Shown in pieces: positions 34,145 through 45,707 of a stretch of DNA of 64,000 nucleotides. This DNA is from Pseudomonas multiresinivorans. Lineage in GTDB: Bacteria; Pseudomonadota; Gammaproteobacteria; Pseudomonadales; Pseudomonadaceae. The stretch lies in assembly GCF_012971725.1 (NCBI RefSeq), contig NZ_CP048833.1:4712001-4776000 (forward strand), written 5' to 3'. Under the pieces are notes generated by a model. That model was given only the letters and a program-made list of their open reading frames with translations. It searched no databases and was not told where the DNA came from. A program made the translations under genes and the position numbers. Numbering within the stretch: position 1 is the first letter of the stretch; each line of letters begins with the position of its first letter.

Positions 34145-35164
34145 TCAGTTGCGTTTTCCGGAGAGGGGCACCGCGCGGACCGAAGCCCCGGCGGACAGGC
34201 GCAGGCGCTTGGCGGTCTGCGCATCGACCACCAGCGAACCAGCGGCCAGGCGCGCGGGTGCGGCGGTGATGCGGCACTCCTCGCGCTTGCGGTTGTGGAT
34301 CAGGAAGGGCTCGGCGTCATCGCCCGGCGTGCCGATGGCCAGCACCAGGTTCTGGCTGTCGGCGATGGCGCGGATCTTCTCGGTCGGCGCCTCGATGGCC
34401 GGGCCGGCGTCGAAGATGTCGACGTAGCCCTGGTAGCTGAAACCCTCCGCCTTGAGCATGGCCAGCGCCGGCTCGGTGTCCGGGTGGACGCGGCCGATCA
34501 CCTCGCGCGCATCCTCGGAGAGGAAGCAGCTGTAGAGCGGGAACTTGGGCATCAGCTCGGCGATGAAGGCCTTGTTGCCCACGCCGGTCAGGTAGTCGGC
34601 CTGGCTGAACTCCATCTTGAAGAAGTGCCGGCCCAGGCTTTCCCAGAACGGCGAACGGCCAGCCGCGTCGGACATGCCGCGCATCTCGGCGATCACCTTG
34701 TCGCCGAACAACTCGCGGAACTCAGCGATGAACAGGAAGCGTGCCTTGGACAGCAGACGACCGTTCAGGCCGGAGCGGTGGTCGGCCTGCAGGAACAGCG
34801 AGCACAACTCGGACTGCCCGGTGAGGTCGTTGGCCAGGAACAGCGTCGGAATCTCGCGGTGGATACCCAGCTCTTGCGAAGCGCTGACGGTCAGACCGAC
34901 GCGGTAGTTGTACCAGGGCTCGCGCAGGCCGACTGCGCCGGCCACGGCAGAGATGCCGACGACCTTGCCTTCGTCGTTCTCCAGCACGAACAGGTAATCG
35001 GCGTCGGCGCGCTCGGCTTCGCCGCGGAAGGCCTTCTCGGCCCAGTTCACGCGATGCTGCAGTCGCTGCTCGTTGGCCGGCAGTGTGGTCAGGCCGGTGC
35101 CGGTGCTGCGCGCCAGATCGAAAAGAGCCGGCAGGTCGGCGCTGGTTACGGGACGGACGATCAT
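34145..35164 (-). CDS. aruG: Arginine/ornithine N-succinyltransferase, beta subunit
   Basis: A 339-residue AstA-family acyltransferase: MIVRPVTSADLPALFDLARSTGTGLTTLPANEQRLQHR, EPWYNYRVGLTVSASQELGIHREIPTLFLANDLTG, and FDAGPAIEAPTEKIRAI. It has the same fold and motifs as the neighbouring aruF product, and the two form the heteromeric enzyme typical of Pseudomonas. It transfers succinyl from succinyl-CoA to arginine or ornithine. Start ATG 35162-35164 with GGGGAG ahead; 11-bp gap to aruF. Confidence 0.94.
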   Translation of the reverse strand: MIVRPVTSADLPALFDLARSTGTGLTTLPANEQRLQHRVNWAEKAFRGEAERADADYLFVLENDEGKVVGISAVAGAVGLREPWYNYRVGLTVSASQELGIHREIPTLFLANDLTGQSELCSLFLQADHRSGLNGRLLSKARFLFIAEFRELFGDKVIAEMRGMSDAAGRSPFWESLGRHFFKMEFSQADYLTGVGNKAFIAELMPKFPLYSCFLSEDAREVIGRVHPDTEPALAMLKAEGFSYQGYVDIFDAGPAIEAPTEKIRAIADSQNLVLAIGTPGDDAEPFLIHNRKREECRITAAPARLAAGSLVVDAQTAKRLRLSAGASVRAVPLSGKRN

Positions 35165-35175
35165 GCTCTCTCCCC

Positions 35176-36192
35176 TCAGATCGCAACCAGGCGCACGCTG
35201 GCGCCCTCGCCGATGCCCAGGGCTTCGGCGGCTTGCTGGTTCAGAGTCACGGGCTTGCCCGGTACCCAATCGAGTTCGACGACGATGGCGCGGAAATCCT
35301 GCAACTGGCCGTTGGTCACCAGGTAACCGCGATTGCCCTTGCCGCCCTCGCCGATGCGCACCGGCACCTGACGGCTCTGGGCGATGGAGCGGATGCCCGA
35401 GGTGCGCGCGTGCAGCGCCGGGCCGCCATCGAAGATGTCGACGTAGTTGTCGGACTCGAAGCCGTCGCGCATCAGGATGTCGAAGGTGATCTGCGCACGC
35501 GGGTGCACCTGGCCCATGGCCTCCTGCGCATCATCCGGCAGCAGCGGCACGTAGATCGGGTAGTGCGGCATCAGTTCGGCGAGGAAGGTGCGGCTCTTCA
35601 GCCCCGAGAGCTTCTCGGCCTCGGTGTAGTCGAGATCGAAGAAGTTGCGCCCGATGGCGTTCCAGAACGGCGACTGGCCCTGCTCGTCGCTGTAGCCGAC
35701 GATCTCCACCACCACCGCGTCGGCGAAGCGCTCCGGGTGGCTGGCCATGAACAGCAGGCGGCCACGGGAGTTGAGCTCGGCGATCGGCGTATTCACCAGA
35801 TCACGCTCGACGTAGAAGCTGGTCAGCAGGCTGTTGCCGGTGAGGTCGTGGCACAGCGACAGGACGTGGATCTTGTTGTGGATCTTCAGCTCGCGGGAAG
35901 CGTGCACGAAGGTCTCGTTGCGGAAGCTGTAGAACGGTTCGGAGAAACCGGCCGAGGCGACGATGGCCGAGCAGCCGACCAGGCGGCCGGTGTCGGTGTC
36001 CTCGAGCACGAAGAAATAGCTCTCTTCACCGTTGAAGCTCACTTCGGCGGCGAACGAGGCCTCCGAGGCAAGAATCTTCTCGCGCAGGCGTTCCGCGTCG
36101 TCCGGCAGCGACGTGACGCCGACCGGGCTGTCCGCGGCGAGACGCTGCACTTGCTGCAGGTCGGCCACTTGGGCGGGGCGCATCACCAGCAT
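35176..36192 (-). CDS. aruF: Arginine/ornithine N-succinyltransferase, alpha subunit
   Basis: A 338-residue AstA-family protein: MLVMRPAQVADLQQVQRLAADSPVGVTSLPDDAERLREKI, EPFYSFRNETFVHASRELKIHNKIHVLSLCHDLTGNSLLTSFYV, and IFDGGPALHARTSGIRSIAQS. Paralogous to aruG (shared blocks TSLPD/TTLPA, LTGNS/LTGQS, FDGGPAL/FDAGPAI), which points to an old tandem duplication. Start ATG 36192 follows GAGGAG. The gap to aruC holds a GC-rich hairpin. Confidence 0.94.
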   Translation of the reverse strand: MLVMRPAQVADLQQVQRLAADSPVGVTSLPDDAERLREKILASEASFAAEVSFNGEESYFFVLEDTDTGRLVGCSAIVASAGFSEPFYSFRNETFVHASRELKIHNKIHVLSLCHDLTGNSLLTSFYVERDLVNTPIAELNSRGRLLFMASHPERFADAVVVEIVGYSDEQGQSPFWNAIGRNFFDLDYTEAEKLSGLKSRTFLAELMPHYPIYVPLLPDDAQEAMGQVHPRAQITFDILMRDGFESDNYVDIFDGGPALHARTSGIRSIAQSRQVPVRIGEGGKGNRGYLVTNGQLQDFRAIVVELDWVPGKPVTLNQQAAEALGIGEGASVRLVAI

Positions 36193-36276
36193 GGCGTCAC
36201 TCCTCTAACCAGACAAAATTCGTGATTGGCAGGCGCGACACGACCTGTGCCGCACTCATCAGGGCATTCGAAAGCA

Positions 36277-36298
36277 CCGGCCGGGACAATCCGGCCGG
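36277..36298 (-). other. Intra-operon hairpin between aruC and aruF
   Basis: CCGGCCGG-N6-CCGGCCGG forms a perfect 8-bp stem in the 152-bp aruC-aruF spacer. There is no following T-run on the minus strand, so it is more likely a processing/stability or attenuation structure than a full terminator. Confidence 0.5.
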
Positions 36299-36344
36299 CT
36301 AAACGGCGAGGCGCTGGCCCCGCCGATTCAGCGTAGCCGGGGTA

Positions 36345-37565
<1,221 letters not shown>

Positions 37566-37642
37566 CGGTGTTCTCCTGCCTGGTGAGGCGGCTATCGATG
37601 AATGGATTGTAGGGACGATCAGCGGGCCGTCATTGCCGCCAT

Positions 37643-37699
37643 GCGACAACTTGTTATAGCGCCAACCCGCGAATTGCCGAGGCTTACGGAAATGCGACA
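37643..37699 (-). promoter_or_regulatory. Two ArgR half-sites upstream of aruC
   Basis: On the minus strand TGTCGC-N8-AA occurs twice: TGTCGCATTTCCGTAA reading down from 37699 and TGTCGCATGGCGGCAA reading down from 37648. This is the half-site pattern reported for the Pseudomonas AraC-type ArgR. Sites lie 78-134 bp upstream of the aruC start, in the right place for activation. Confidence 0.65.
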
Positions 37700-37815
37700 G
37701 AAAGCGTCGGGAAGGCGCAGTGTAAGGCCTGCGAACTGCTGCGGGTACCAAGGTGCGTGGAATTTGTTCGCTCGGCAAACGAGCGAAACGGGAATAAGAC
37801 GGGAGCGGCTTTTCA

Positions 37816-37894
37816 TGTAGGAGCGAGCTTGCTCGCGAACGCTCTTACCGGCCACATCGGCGTCAGGCGGTTCGCGAGCAAGCTCGCTCCTACA
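37816..37894. repeat. REP doublet (GTAGGAGCGAGC...GCTCGCGAA type)
   Basis: A 24-bp palindromic REP (37816-37839) and its exact inverse (37871-37894), 31 bp apart. This is the common Pseudomonas REP built on GAGCGAGC-TT-GCTCGC. It starts 13 bp after the argR stop, between the end of the aot-argR operon and the aruC promoter. Confidence 0.93.
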
Positions 37895-37907
37895 AAGAGC
37901 AGGAAGA

Positions 37908-38891
37908 TCAGCCGCGCTCGGCGGCGACCGGGGCGGCTTCGGCGACGCCCTGGCCACGGCGCTGGTTGCGGTCTTCGCGCGGGGTCACGCCGAAGAAGTT
38001 GCGGTAGGCGCTGGAGAAGTGCGGGCCGCTGGAGAAGCCGCAGGACAGACCGATCTGGATGATCGACTTGCTGGTCTGCATGAGCATCTGCCGCGCGCGG
38101 TTCAGGCGCAGTTCCAGGTAGTACTGGCTCGGCACGCGGGTCAGGTATTGCTTGAAGATGCGCTCCAGCTGGCGGCGCGAGACGCACACGTGCTGGGCGA
38201 TCTCGTCGGTGGTCAGCGGCTCCTCGATGTTCGCCTCCATCAGCAGCACCGCCTGGGTGAGCTTCGGGTGGCTGGAGCCGAGGCGGTTCTTCAGCGGGAT
38301 GCGCTGGCGTTCGGAGCCTTCGCGGATGCGCTCCACCACCAGCTCTTCCGATACCGCGCCAGCCAGTTCCGCGCCATGGTCTCGAGACAGCACGGCCAGC
38401 AGCAGGTCGAGCACCGCCATGCCGCCGCAGGCGCTGAGGCGGTCGCGATCCCACTCGAACAGGTGGTTGGTGGCGATGACCTTGGGATAACGCTCGGTGA
38501 AGTCGTCGTGCCAGCGCCAGTGCACAGCGGCACGGTAACCATCGAGCAGGCCGAGCTGCGCCAGCGGGTAGATGCCGGCGGACAGCGCGCCAATGCTCAC
38601 GCCACTGCGCGACAGCTGCTTGAGCACGGCGCCCAGCGGCGCGGAGACCGTCTGGGGAATCTCGTCGGCGACCAGGAAGATACGCTGGCACTGTTCCAGC
38701 ACACCGTTCCAGGACTGCCCCGGCAGCCGCCAGCCGCCCGCTTCGGCCACCGGCTCGGCGCTCATGAACACCGGTTCGTAGAGCGCTTCAGGGTGCAGCC
38801 GGCGGGCGACCCGCAGGGCCTCCTCGGCCAGCGCGAGGGTCAGCGCCCGCGTGTGCGGCCAGAGCAGGAATCCGATGCGTTGTGCGGTCAT
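37908..38891 (-). CDS. argR: Arginine-responsive AraC/XylS-family regulator ArgR
   Basis: A 327-residue regulator: N-terminal DJ-1/PfpI (GATase1-like) domain (about 5-180; MTAQRIGFLLWPHTRALTLALAEEALRVARR, GALSAGIYPLAQLGLLDG), then an AraC HTH pair (about 215-310; NIEEPLTTDEIAQHVCVSRRQLERIFKQYLTRVPSQYYLELRLNRARQML, SIIQIGLSCGFSSGPHFSSAYRNFFGVTPRE). Unrelated to E. coli ArgR; this is the pseudomonad arginine regulator. Last gene of the aot operon (37 bp after aotP), so it probably autoregulates through the aotJ promoter and activates aruC. Confidence 0.95.
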   Translation of the reverse strand: MTAQRIGFLLWPHTRALTLALAEEALRVARRLHPEALYEPVFMSAEPVAEAGGWRLPGQSWNGVLEQCQRIFLVADEIPQTVSAPLGAVLKQLSRSGVSIGALSAGIYPLAQLGLLDGYRAAVHWRWHDDFTERYPKVIATNHLFEWDRDRLSACGGMAVLDLLLAVLSRDHGAELAGAVSEELVVERIREGSERQRIPLKNRLGSSHPKLTQAVLLMEANIEEPLTTDEIAQHVCVSRRQLERIFKQYLTRVPSQYYLELRLNRARQMLMQTSKSIIQIGLSCGFSSGPHFSSAYRNFFGVTPREDRNQRRGQGVAEAAPVAAERG

Positions 38892-38928
38892 GCGGCAGGT
38901 TCACCCAACGGTGCGAATGACAGACAGC

Positions 38929-39693
38929 TTACTTCAAGCTGCCGGAAAGGAACTGCTTGAGGCGTTCCGATTGCGGATTGGCTAGGACTTCCCTCGGGCA
39001 GCCCGTCTCTTCCACCAGCCCTTTGTGCAGGAACACCAGCTGGTTGGAGACCTCGCGGGCGAAGCCCATCTCGTGGGTCACCACCACCATGGTGCGGCCT
39101 TCCTGCGCCAGGTCCTGCATGACCTTCAGCACTTCGCCGACCAGCTCAGGGTCGAGCGCCGAGGTCGGCTCGTCGAACAGCATCACTTCCGGCTCGACCG
39201 CCAGCGCACGGGCAATCGCCACGCGCTGCTGCTCGCCGCCGGACATGTGCGCGGGATAGGCGTCCTTGCGGTGCGCCACGCCGACTTTCGCCAGGTAGTG
39301 CTCGGCCTTCTCCAGCGCCTCTTTCTTCGACACGCCGAGCACATGGACCGGCGCTTCGATGACGTTCTCCAGGGCGCTCATGTGCGACCACAGGTTGAAG
39401 TGCTGGAACACCATCGACAGGCGCGAGCGCATGCGCTGCAGCTGCTTGGCATCGGCGGCCTTGAGCGCACCGTCCTTGTTCGGGGTGAGTTTGAGCTCTT
39501 CGCCGTTGAGCAGGATCTTGCCGGCGTGGGGCTGCTCCAGCAGGTTGATGCAGCGCAGGAAGGTGCTCTTGCCCGAGCCGGACGAGCCGATGATGCTGAT
39601 CACGTCGCCTGCCTTGGCCGCCATGGAGACGCCCTTGAGCACCTCGTGGGTTCCGTAGCGCTTGTGCAGGTCCTGGATTTCAAGTTTGTACAT
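38929..39693 (-). CDS. aotP: Arginine/ornithine ABC transporter ATP-binding protein AotP
   Basis: A 254-residue polar amino acid ATPase: Walker A GSSGSGKST (about 36-44), Q-loop VFQHFNLWSHM, signature MSGGEQQRVAIARAL, Walker B VMLFDEPTSALDPE, H-loop VVTHEMGFAREV. Powers AotQ/AotM with AotJ as binding protein. 17 bp after the M14-like gene. Confidence 0.95.
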   Translation of the reverse strand: MYKLEIQDLHKRYGTHEVLKGVSMAAKAGDVISIIGSSGSGKSTFLRCINLLEQPHAGKILLNGEELKLTPNKDGALKAADAKQLQRMRSRLSMVFQHFNLWSHMSALENVIEAPVHVLGVSKKEALEKAEHYLAKVGVAHRKDAYPAHMSGGEQQRVAIARALAVEPEVMLFDEPTSALDPELVGEVLKVMQDLAQEGRTMVVVTHEMGFAREVSNQLVFLHKGLVEETGCPREVLANPQSERLKQFLSGSLK

Positions 39694-39710
39694 GGTGTCG
39701 GTTCTCGAAT

Positions 39711-40823
39711 TCAGTCGTTGATCAGCCGGCCCTTGCGGAACGGCTCACGCCCGGCCACCTTGGCCAGCCAAAGCCCTGGCTGGGCATAGCGCCCACGCTC
39801 GATGGCAAACAGCACGCCGGAGGTCCCGGCGCGTACGGTGCTGACCTTGTCGTTCAGCGGGTCGACCACTTCGAACAGCGGATCGCCCTTCTCTACCCAC
39901 TCCCCCGCCTTGCGCAGGTAGCTCACGACACCGACGTGGGGCGCGTAGAGGTATTCGGTGCCTTCGAACGGCATGCCTTCGCAGCACTCGGCCGGCGCCG
40001 CCGGCCAGTCGCCAGCGATCAGACCCTGCTCGGCCAGGAAGCCGAGGATGGCTTCGCAATTGTCCTGCGCCTGGTCGACACGGGTATCACCCACGCCGCC
40101 CAGCTCGACGGTAGTCGCCAGGCACGCCAGCGGAATCGCTGCCTGCGGGAATGCTTGCGCCAGGCGCAGCCAGGGCAGCGAGCAGGATTCATCAAAGGAA
40201 CTACCGCCGGAGTCTTCGGCGAGCAGCGCCACGCCCGCCTTCAGGCGAGCGGCCAGGGACTTCCAGCGCGGCCAGTGCTGCGGGATCGCATAGACATGGA
40301 TGGCGGCGTCGAAGTCGCAGTGCAGGTCGAGTACGACCTCCGCATCGCAGGCGTGGCGCAGCAGGATGCGCTGCATGCCCTGCAGCTCGGACAAGGCCGG
40401 CGGCAGAGCATCGAGGCCGTCGCGCATGGCCTGGCGGATCAGCTCGACGTTGGCGGCTTCGTCAGCACCCAGGTTTTCGCCGACACGCTCGGCAACCAGA
40501 GCGCTCAGCTCGACGAAATCGCGGTTGAAGTTCTTCCCGCTACCGAACTCGAAACGGCCCAGGTGGCTGGCCTGCAGGGTCTGGCCCAGGCCGATGGGGT
40601 TGGCCACCGGCACCAGTTCGACGACGCAGTTCAGTTGCCCGCGCGACTCGAGGTCGGCCAGGCGCTGTTTGAGCTCCCAGGCGGTGCGCATGCCCGGCAG
40701 CTCGTCGGCGTGCAGGCTGGACTGGATATAGACCTTGCGCGGGCCCTTGCCGTAGCGGAATACGCTCAGGCGACGTTCGCTGCCCAGGCTGCTCCACGGC
40801 AGCAGATGATCGATACGTTCCAC
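39711..40823 (-). CDS. Succinylglutamate desuccinylase/aspartoacylase-family (M14) protein in the aot operon
   Basis: A 370-residue zinc hydrolase-like protein: VYIQSSLHADELPGMRTAWEL (HxxE metal pair), VVELVPVANPIGLGQ, FGSGKNFNRDFVEL, and VVLDLHCDFDAAIHVY (third ligand His). A C-terminal beta module follows (EYLYAPHVGVVSYLRKAGEWVEKGDPLFEVVDPL). P. aeruginosa has a homologous uncharacterised gene at this spot between aotM and aotP. Likely cytosolic deacylase of an N-acyl amino acid or peptide imported by Aot; substrate not known. Confidence 0.85.
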   Translation of the reverse strand: MERIDHLLPWSSLGSERRLSVFRYGKGPRKVYIQSSLHADELPGMRTAWELKQRLADLESRGQLNCVVELVPVANPIGLGQTLQASHLGRFEFGSGKNFNRDFVELSALVAERVGENLGADEAANVELIRQAMRDGLDALPPALSELQGMQRILLRHACDAEVVLDLHCDFDAAIHVYAIPQHWPRWKSLAARLKAGVALLAEDSGGSSFDESCSLPWLRLAQAFPQAAIPLACLATTVELGGVGDTRVDQAQDNCEAILGFLAEQGLIAGDWPAAPAECCEGMPFEGTEYLYAPHVGVVSYLRKAGEWVEKGDPLFEVVDPLNDKVSTVRAGTSGVLFAIERGRYAQPGLWLAKVAGREPFRKGRLIND

Positions 40824-40833
40824 AGTCGTTTCC

Positions 40834-41532
40834 TCAGTGCTTGCGCGGCGCGAGATAGGCCAGCCAGCGGCGCTCGGCCAGCTTGAACAGGCGCACCAGG
40901 ATGAAGGTCATGATCAGGTAGAAGATGCCGGCGGTAATGAACGCCTCGAACGGCAGGTAGTACTGCGAGTACACGGTGCGCGCGGCGCCGGTGATATCCA
41001 CCAGGGTGACGATGGACGCCAGGCTGGTGGTCTGCAGCATCATGATCACTTCGTTGCTGTACTGCGGCAGCGCGCGGCGCAGAGCCGAGGGCAGCAGGAT
41101 GCGGCGGTACATCTTCAGGCGCGACATGCCCATGGCCTTGGCCGCTTCGATCTCGCCATGGGGCGTGGCGCGGATGCTGCCAGCGAGGATCTCGGCGGTG
41201 TAGGCGCTGGTGTTGATGGCGAACGCGGCGCAGGCGCAGAAGGTGGCGTTGGACAGCCACGGCCAGAGGAAGCTTTCGCGCACCACGGCGAACTGCGCCA
41301 AGCCGTAGTAGATGAGGAACAGCTGCACCAGCATCGGAGTGCCGCGGATCACGTAGGTGTAGAGCCAGGCGGGCAGGTTCACCGCCGGGTTCTTCGAACA
41401 GCGCATCAGCGCCAGCGGCACCGCCGCGAGCAGGCCGAAGAACAGGGAGATGGCCAGCAGCTTGAGGGTCACCAGCAGGCCGCTGAAGTAGAGCGGCAGG
41501 CTGTCCCAGATGACGGAAAAGTCGAAGATCAT
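40834..41532 (-). CDS. aotM: Arginine/ornithine ABC transporter permease AotM
   Basis: A 232-residue inner-membrane permease of the HisM type. TM segments start near 15-40, and the EAA loop TPHGEIEAAKAMGMSRLKMYRRILLPSALRRALPQYSNEV contacts AotP. Pairs with AotQ. 16-bp gap to aotQ. Confidence 0.94.
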   Translation of the reverse strand: MIFDFSVIWDSLPLYFSGLLVTLKLLAISLFFGLLAAVPLALMRCSKNPAVNLPAWLYTYVIRGTPMLVQLFLIYYGLAQFAVVRESFLWPWLSNATFCACAAFAINTSAYTAEILAGSIRATPHGEIEAAKAMGMSRLKMYRRILLPSALRRALPQYSNEVIMMLQTTSLASIVTLVDITGAARTVYSQYYLPFEAFITAGIFYLIMTFILVRLFKLAERRWLAYLAPRKH

Positions 41533-41548
41533 ATGCAGGCTCCCTGAC

Positions 41549-42238
41549 TCAAAGCTCGGCGACTTTCACGCCGACCGAATAGCGGCGTTCGAGCATGCGC
41601 AGCAGCACCAGGGAAACGCTGGTGACCACCAGGTACAGCGCTGCCACGGCAAGGAAATAGGTGAAGGGTTCGCGGGTGGCGTCCGAGGCCTGCTTGGCCT
41701 TGAACATCATGTCCTGCAGGCCGACCACGGAGATCAGCGCGGTGGCCTTGACCAGCACCAGCCAGTTGTTGGTGAAGCCCGGAATGGCCAGGCGGATCAT
41801 CTGCGGCACCTGGATGCGGAAGAACACCTGCAGCGGGCTCATGCCATAGGCGAAGCCGGCCTCGCCCTGCCCTTTCGGGATGGCCATGAAGGCGCCACGG
41901 AAGGTTTCGGACAGGTAGGCACCGAAGATGAAGCCCAGGGTGCCGACGCCCGAGGCGAACGGGTTGAGATCGATGTAGTCGTCATATCCGACCATCGGCG
42001 CGACCCAGTTCACCGCCGCCTGGCCGCCGTAGAAGATCAGCAGGATCAGCACCAGGTCCGGCACGCCGCGGATCACGGTGGAATAGAGGTCGCCGCACCA
42101 GGCCAGCCACTTCACCGGCGACAGGCGGATGGCCGCGCCGAGCAGGCCCAACGCGATTGCCAGGGCCATCGACAGCAGGGACAGCTGAAGCGTCAGCCAG
42201 GCACCATCGACGATGGTGGCTCCGTAGCCATTGAACAT
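41549..42238 (-). CDS. aotQ: Arginine/ornithine ABC transporter permease AotQ
   Basis: A 229-residue HisQ-type permease: MFNGYGATIVDGAWLTLQLSLLSMALAIALGLLGAAIRLS N-terminus, EAA loop IPKGQGEAGFAYGMSPLQVFFRIQVPQMIRLAIPGFTNNW. Downstream of a hairpin with a T-tract that separates it from aotJ, likely lowering its expression relative to the binding protein. Confidence 0.94.
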   Translation of the reverse strand: MFNGYGATIVDGAWLTLQLSLLSMALAIALGLLGAAIRLSPVKWLAWCGDLYSTVIRGVPDLVLILLIFYGGQAAVNWVAPMVGYDDYIDLNPFASGVGTLGFIFGAYLSETFRGAFMAIPKGQGEAGFAYGMSPLQVFFRIQVPQMIRLAIPGFTNNWLVLVKATALISVVGLQDMMFKAKQASDATREPFTYFLAVAALYLVVTSVSLVLLRMLERRYSVGVKVAEL

Positions 42239-42319
42239 AGTTTCGCACCTCTAGACCGGAAGCCGCCCGCAACCACACGGACGCTGCAGGGCACCCGCCA
42301 CCTGACGGATCGCCCCCAA

Positions 42320-42366
42320 TAAAAAAGTGGCACAAACTTCAGGACCGGGCCTGGGTTTGCGCCACT
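42320..42366 (-). terminator. Leaky terminator / attenuator hairpin between aotJ and aotQ
   Basis: On the minus strand AGTGGCGCAAAC...GTTTGTGCCACT forms a 12-base stem with one G:A mismatch position and a 17-nt loop, followed by TTTTTT. It sits 13 bp after the aotJ stop. Such structures after binding-protein genes usually give partial termination or 3' protection. Confidence 0.75.
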
Positions 42367-42378
42367 TCTGGACGTGGA

Positions 42379-43158
42379 TCAGTTCTCGCCGTAGACGTCG
42401 AACTTGAAGTACTTGTCCTGTACTTCCTTGTACTTGCCGTTGGCACGGATGCCGGCGATGGCCGCGTTGAATTTCTCGGTCAGGGCGGTATCGCCCTTGC
42501 GCACGGCGATGCCGGCGCCACCACCGAAGTACTTCGGATCGTTGTATTCCGGACCTACGAAGGCGTAGCCCTTGCCGGCGTCGGTTTTCAGGAAACCGTC
42601 GTCGAGGTTGACCGAATCGGCCATGGTCGCGTCGATGCGGCCGGAGACCAGGTCCATGTTGGCTTCGTTCTGGGAGTTGTAGCGCACGACTTCGATGCCG
42701 GCCGGCGCCAGGACGTCGGTGGCGTAACGGTCATGGGTCGAAGCGCGCAGCACGCCGACCTTCTTGCCCTTCAGGTCGACCAGCGGGTCGTTCAGGGTCA
42801 CGCCTTCCTTCATCACGAAGCGCGCGGGGGTGTGGTAGTACTTGTTGGTGAAGTCGACGGACTTCTTGCGCTCGTCGGTGATGGTCATGGACGAGAGAAT
42901 GGCGTCGATCTTGCGAACCTTCAGCGCCGGGATCAGGCCATCGAATTCCTGCTCGACCCAGGTGCACTTGACCTTCATCTCTTCGCACAGGGCGTTGCCG
43001 ATATCCACGTCGAAACCGGCGAGCTTGCCGTCGGGAGTCTTGAAGGAGAAAGGCGGATAACCGGCTTCGATGCCGATGCGGACCGGCTTGTCGTCAGCGT
43101 GGGCAACCAGGGAAAGCGCGGACAGGGCCAGCGCACCGAGAAGTGCAAACTTCTTCAT
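42379..43158 (-). CDS. aotJ: Arginine/ornithine-binding periplasmic protein AotJ
   Basis: A 259-residue SBP family 3 protein: signal peptide MKKFALLGALALSALSLVAHA, then DDKPVRIGIEAGYPPFSFKTPDGKLAGFDVDIGNALCEEMKVKCTWVEQEFDGLIPAL and a Cys pair (CEEMKVKC). The open frame extends 48 codons upstream, but ATG 43156-43158 has AAGGAG 7 nt before it and an ideal signal peptide. First gene of the aot operon. Confidence 0.96.
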   Translation of the reverse strand: MKKFALLGALALSALSLVAHADDKPVRIGIEAGYPPFSFKTPDGKLAGFDVDIGNALCEEMKVKCTWVEQEFDGLIPALKVRKIDAILSSMTITDERKKSVDFTNKYYHTPARFVMKEGVTLNDPLVDLKGKKVGVLRASTHDRYATDVLAPAGIEVVRYNSQNEANMDLVSGRIDATMADSVNLDDGFLKTDAGKGYAFVGPEYNDPKYFGGGAGIAVRKGDTALTEKFNAAIAGIRANGKYKEVQDKYFKFDVYGEN

Positions 43159-43306
43159 CAGTAACTCCTTCGAGGGTAGGACTTCGATTGGCAGGAGAAA
43201 GGGGTTGGCCCAGGCTGCCCGTGCAGAAGTGAAGGTTATTGTTCGTCTGCGCATTGCCGGCGCGATTCTTGTGAAAAGCGCGCCTACCGGGGTGAGCGGC
43301 ATTCTA

Positions 43307-43343
43307 GCGACAGCCCCGGAGCGGTTATTTCTTCAATGCGACA
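43307..43343 (-). promoter_or_regulatory. ArgR half-sites and promoter elements upstream of aotJ
   Basis: On the minus strand TGTCGCATTGAAGAAA fits TGTCGC-N8-AA (from 43343). A second TGTCGC starts at 43312 and is followed immediately by TAGAAT, a plausible -10. The sites are 150-185 bp upstream of the aotJ ATG. Confidence 0.6.
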
Positions 43344-43596
43344 AGTAATTATAGAAGCGCCGGAGACAGAGCCCCGGCGGCTTGACGGCGCGAATTTTAC
43401 GTGATCTGAAAGCGAGTAGTAAAACCCAATTTACCTGCAGAAATTGGGCCACAAATATCCAACCCCAGGTTCTGCGCAGGGTGCGCGATATTGACTCATT
43501 CCACACAGACAGAAAAGTCGCACCGAAGCTGTGCGAATTGTTTCCTGGCGCCTCATTTTGTCGCAGGAAAATGTTACCGGTGGGCAGGAAGCACAC

Positions 43597-43668
43597 TGTA
43601 GGAGCGAGCTTGCTCGCGAACCGGATTGGCTCGGCGTCATGCTTTCGCGAGCAAGCTCGCTCCTACGA
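43597..43668. repeat. REP doublet (GTAGGAGCGAGC...GCTCGCGAA type)
   Basis: Forward REP 43597-43620 and inverse copy 43644-43667, same family and same converging orientation as 37816-37894. Lies 20 bp beyond the acsA terminator. Confidence 0.92.
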
Positions 43669-43687
43669 AAAGCCAAAACGCAGAAAT

Positions 43688-43716
43688 GAAAACGCCCCGG
43701 CAAGCGGGGCGTTTTC
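43688..43716 (-). terminator. Intrinsic terminator of acsA
   Basis: On the minus strand AAAACGCCCCGC-TTGC-CGGGGCGTTTT-like stem of 11 bp with T-run, 13 bp after the acsA stop. Confidence 0.9.
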
Positions 43717-43729
43717 ATCGGCTGGCAGA

Positions 43730-45685
<1,956 letters not shown>

Positions 45686-45707
45686 GGCGTTTTACCTCGG
45701 TGAAGAG

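Larger units (their letters stand above)
43159..43729. other. Intergenic region between aotJ and acsA
   Basis: 571 bp without a gene. From left: the aotJ leader, ArgR half-sites with a TAGAAT -10-like hexamer (43307-43343), about 200 bp of AT-richer DNA with no clear feature, a REP doublet (43597-43668) and the acsA terminator (43688-43716). Confidence 0.8.
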
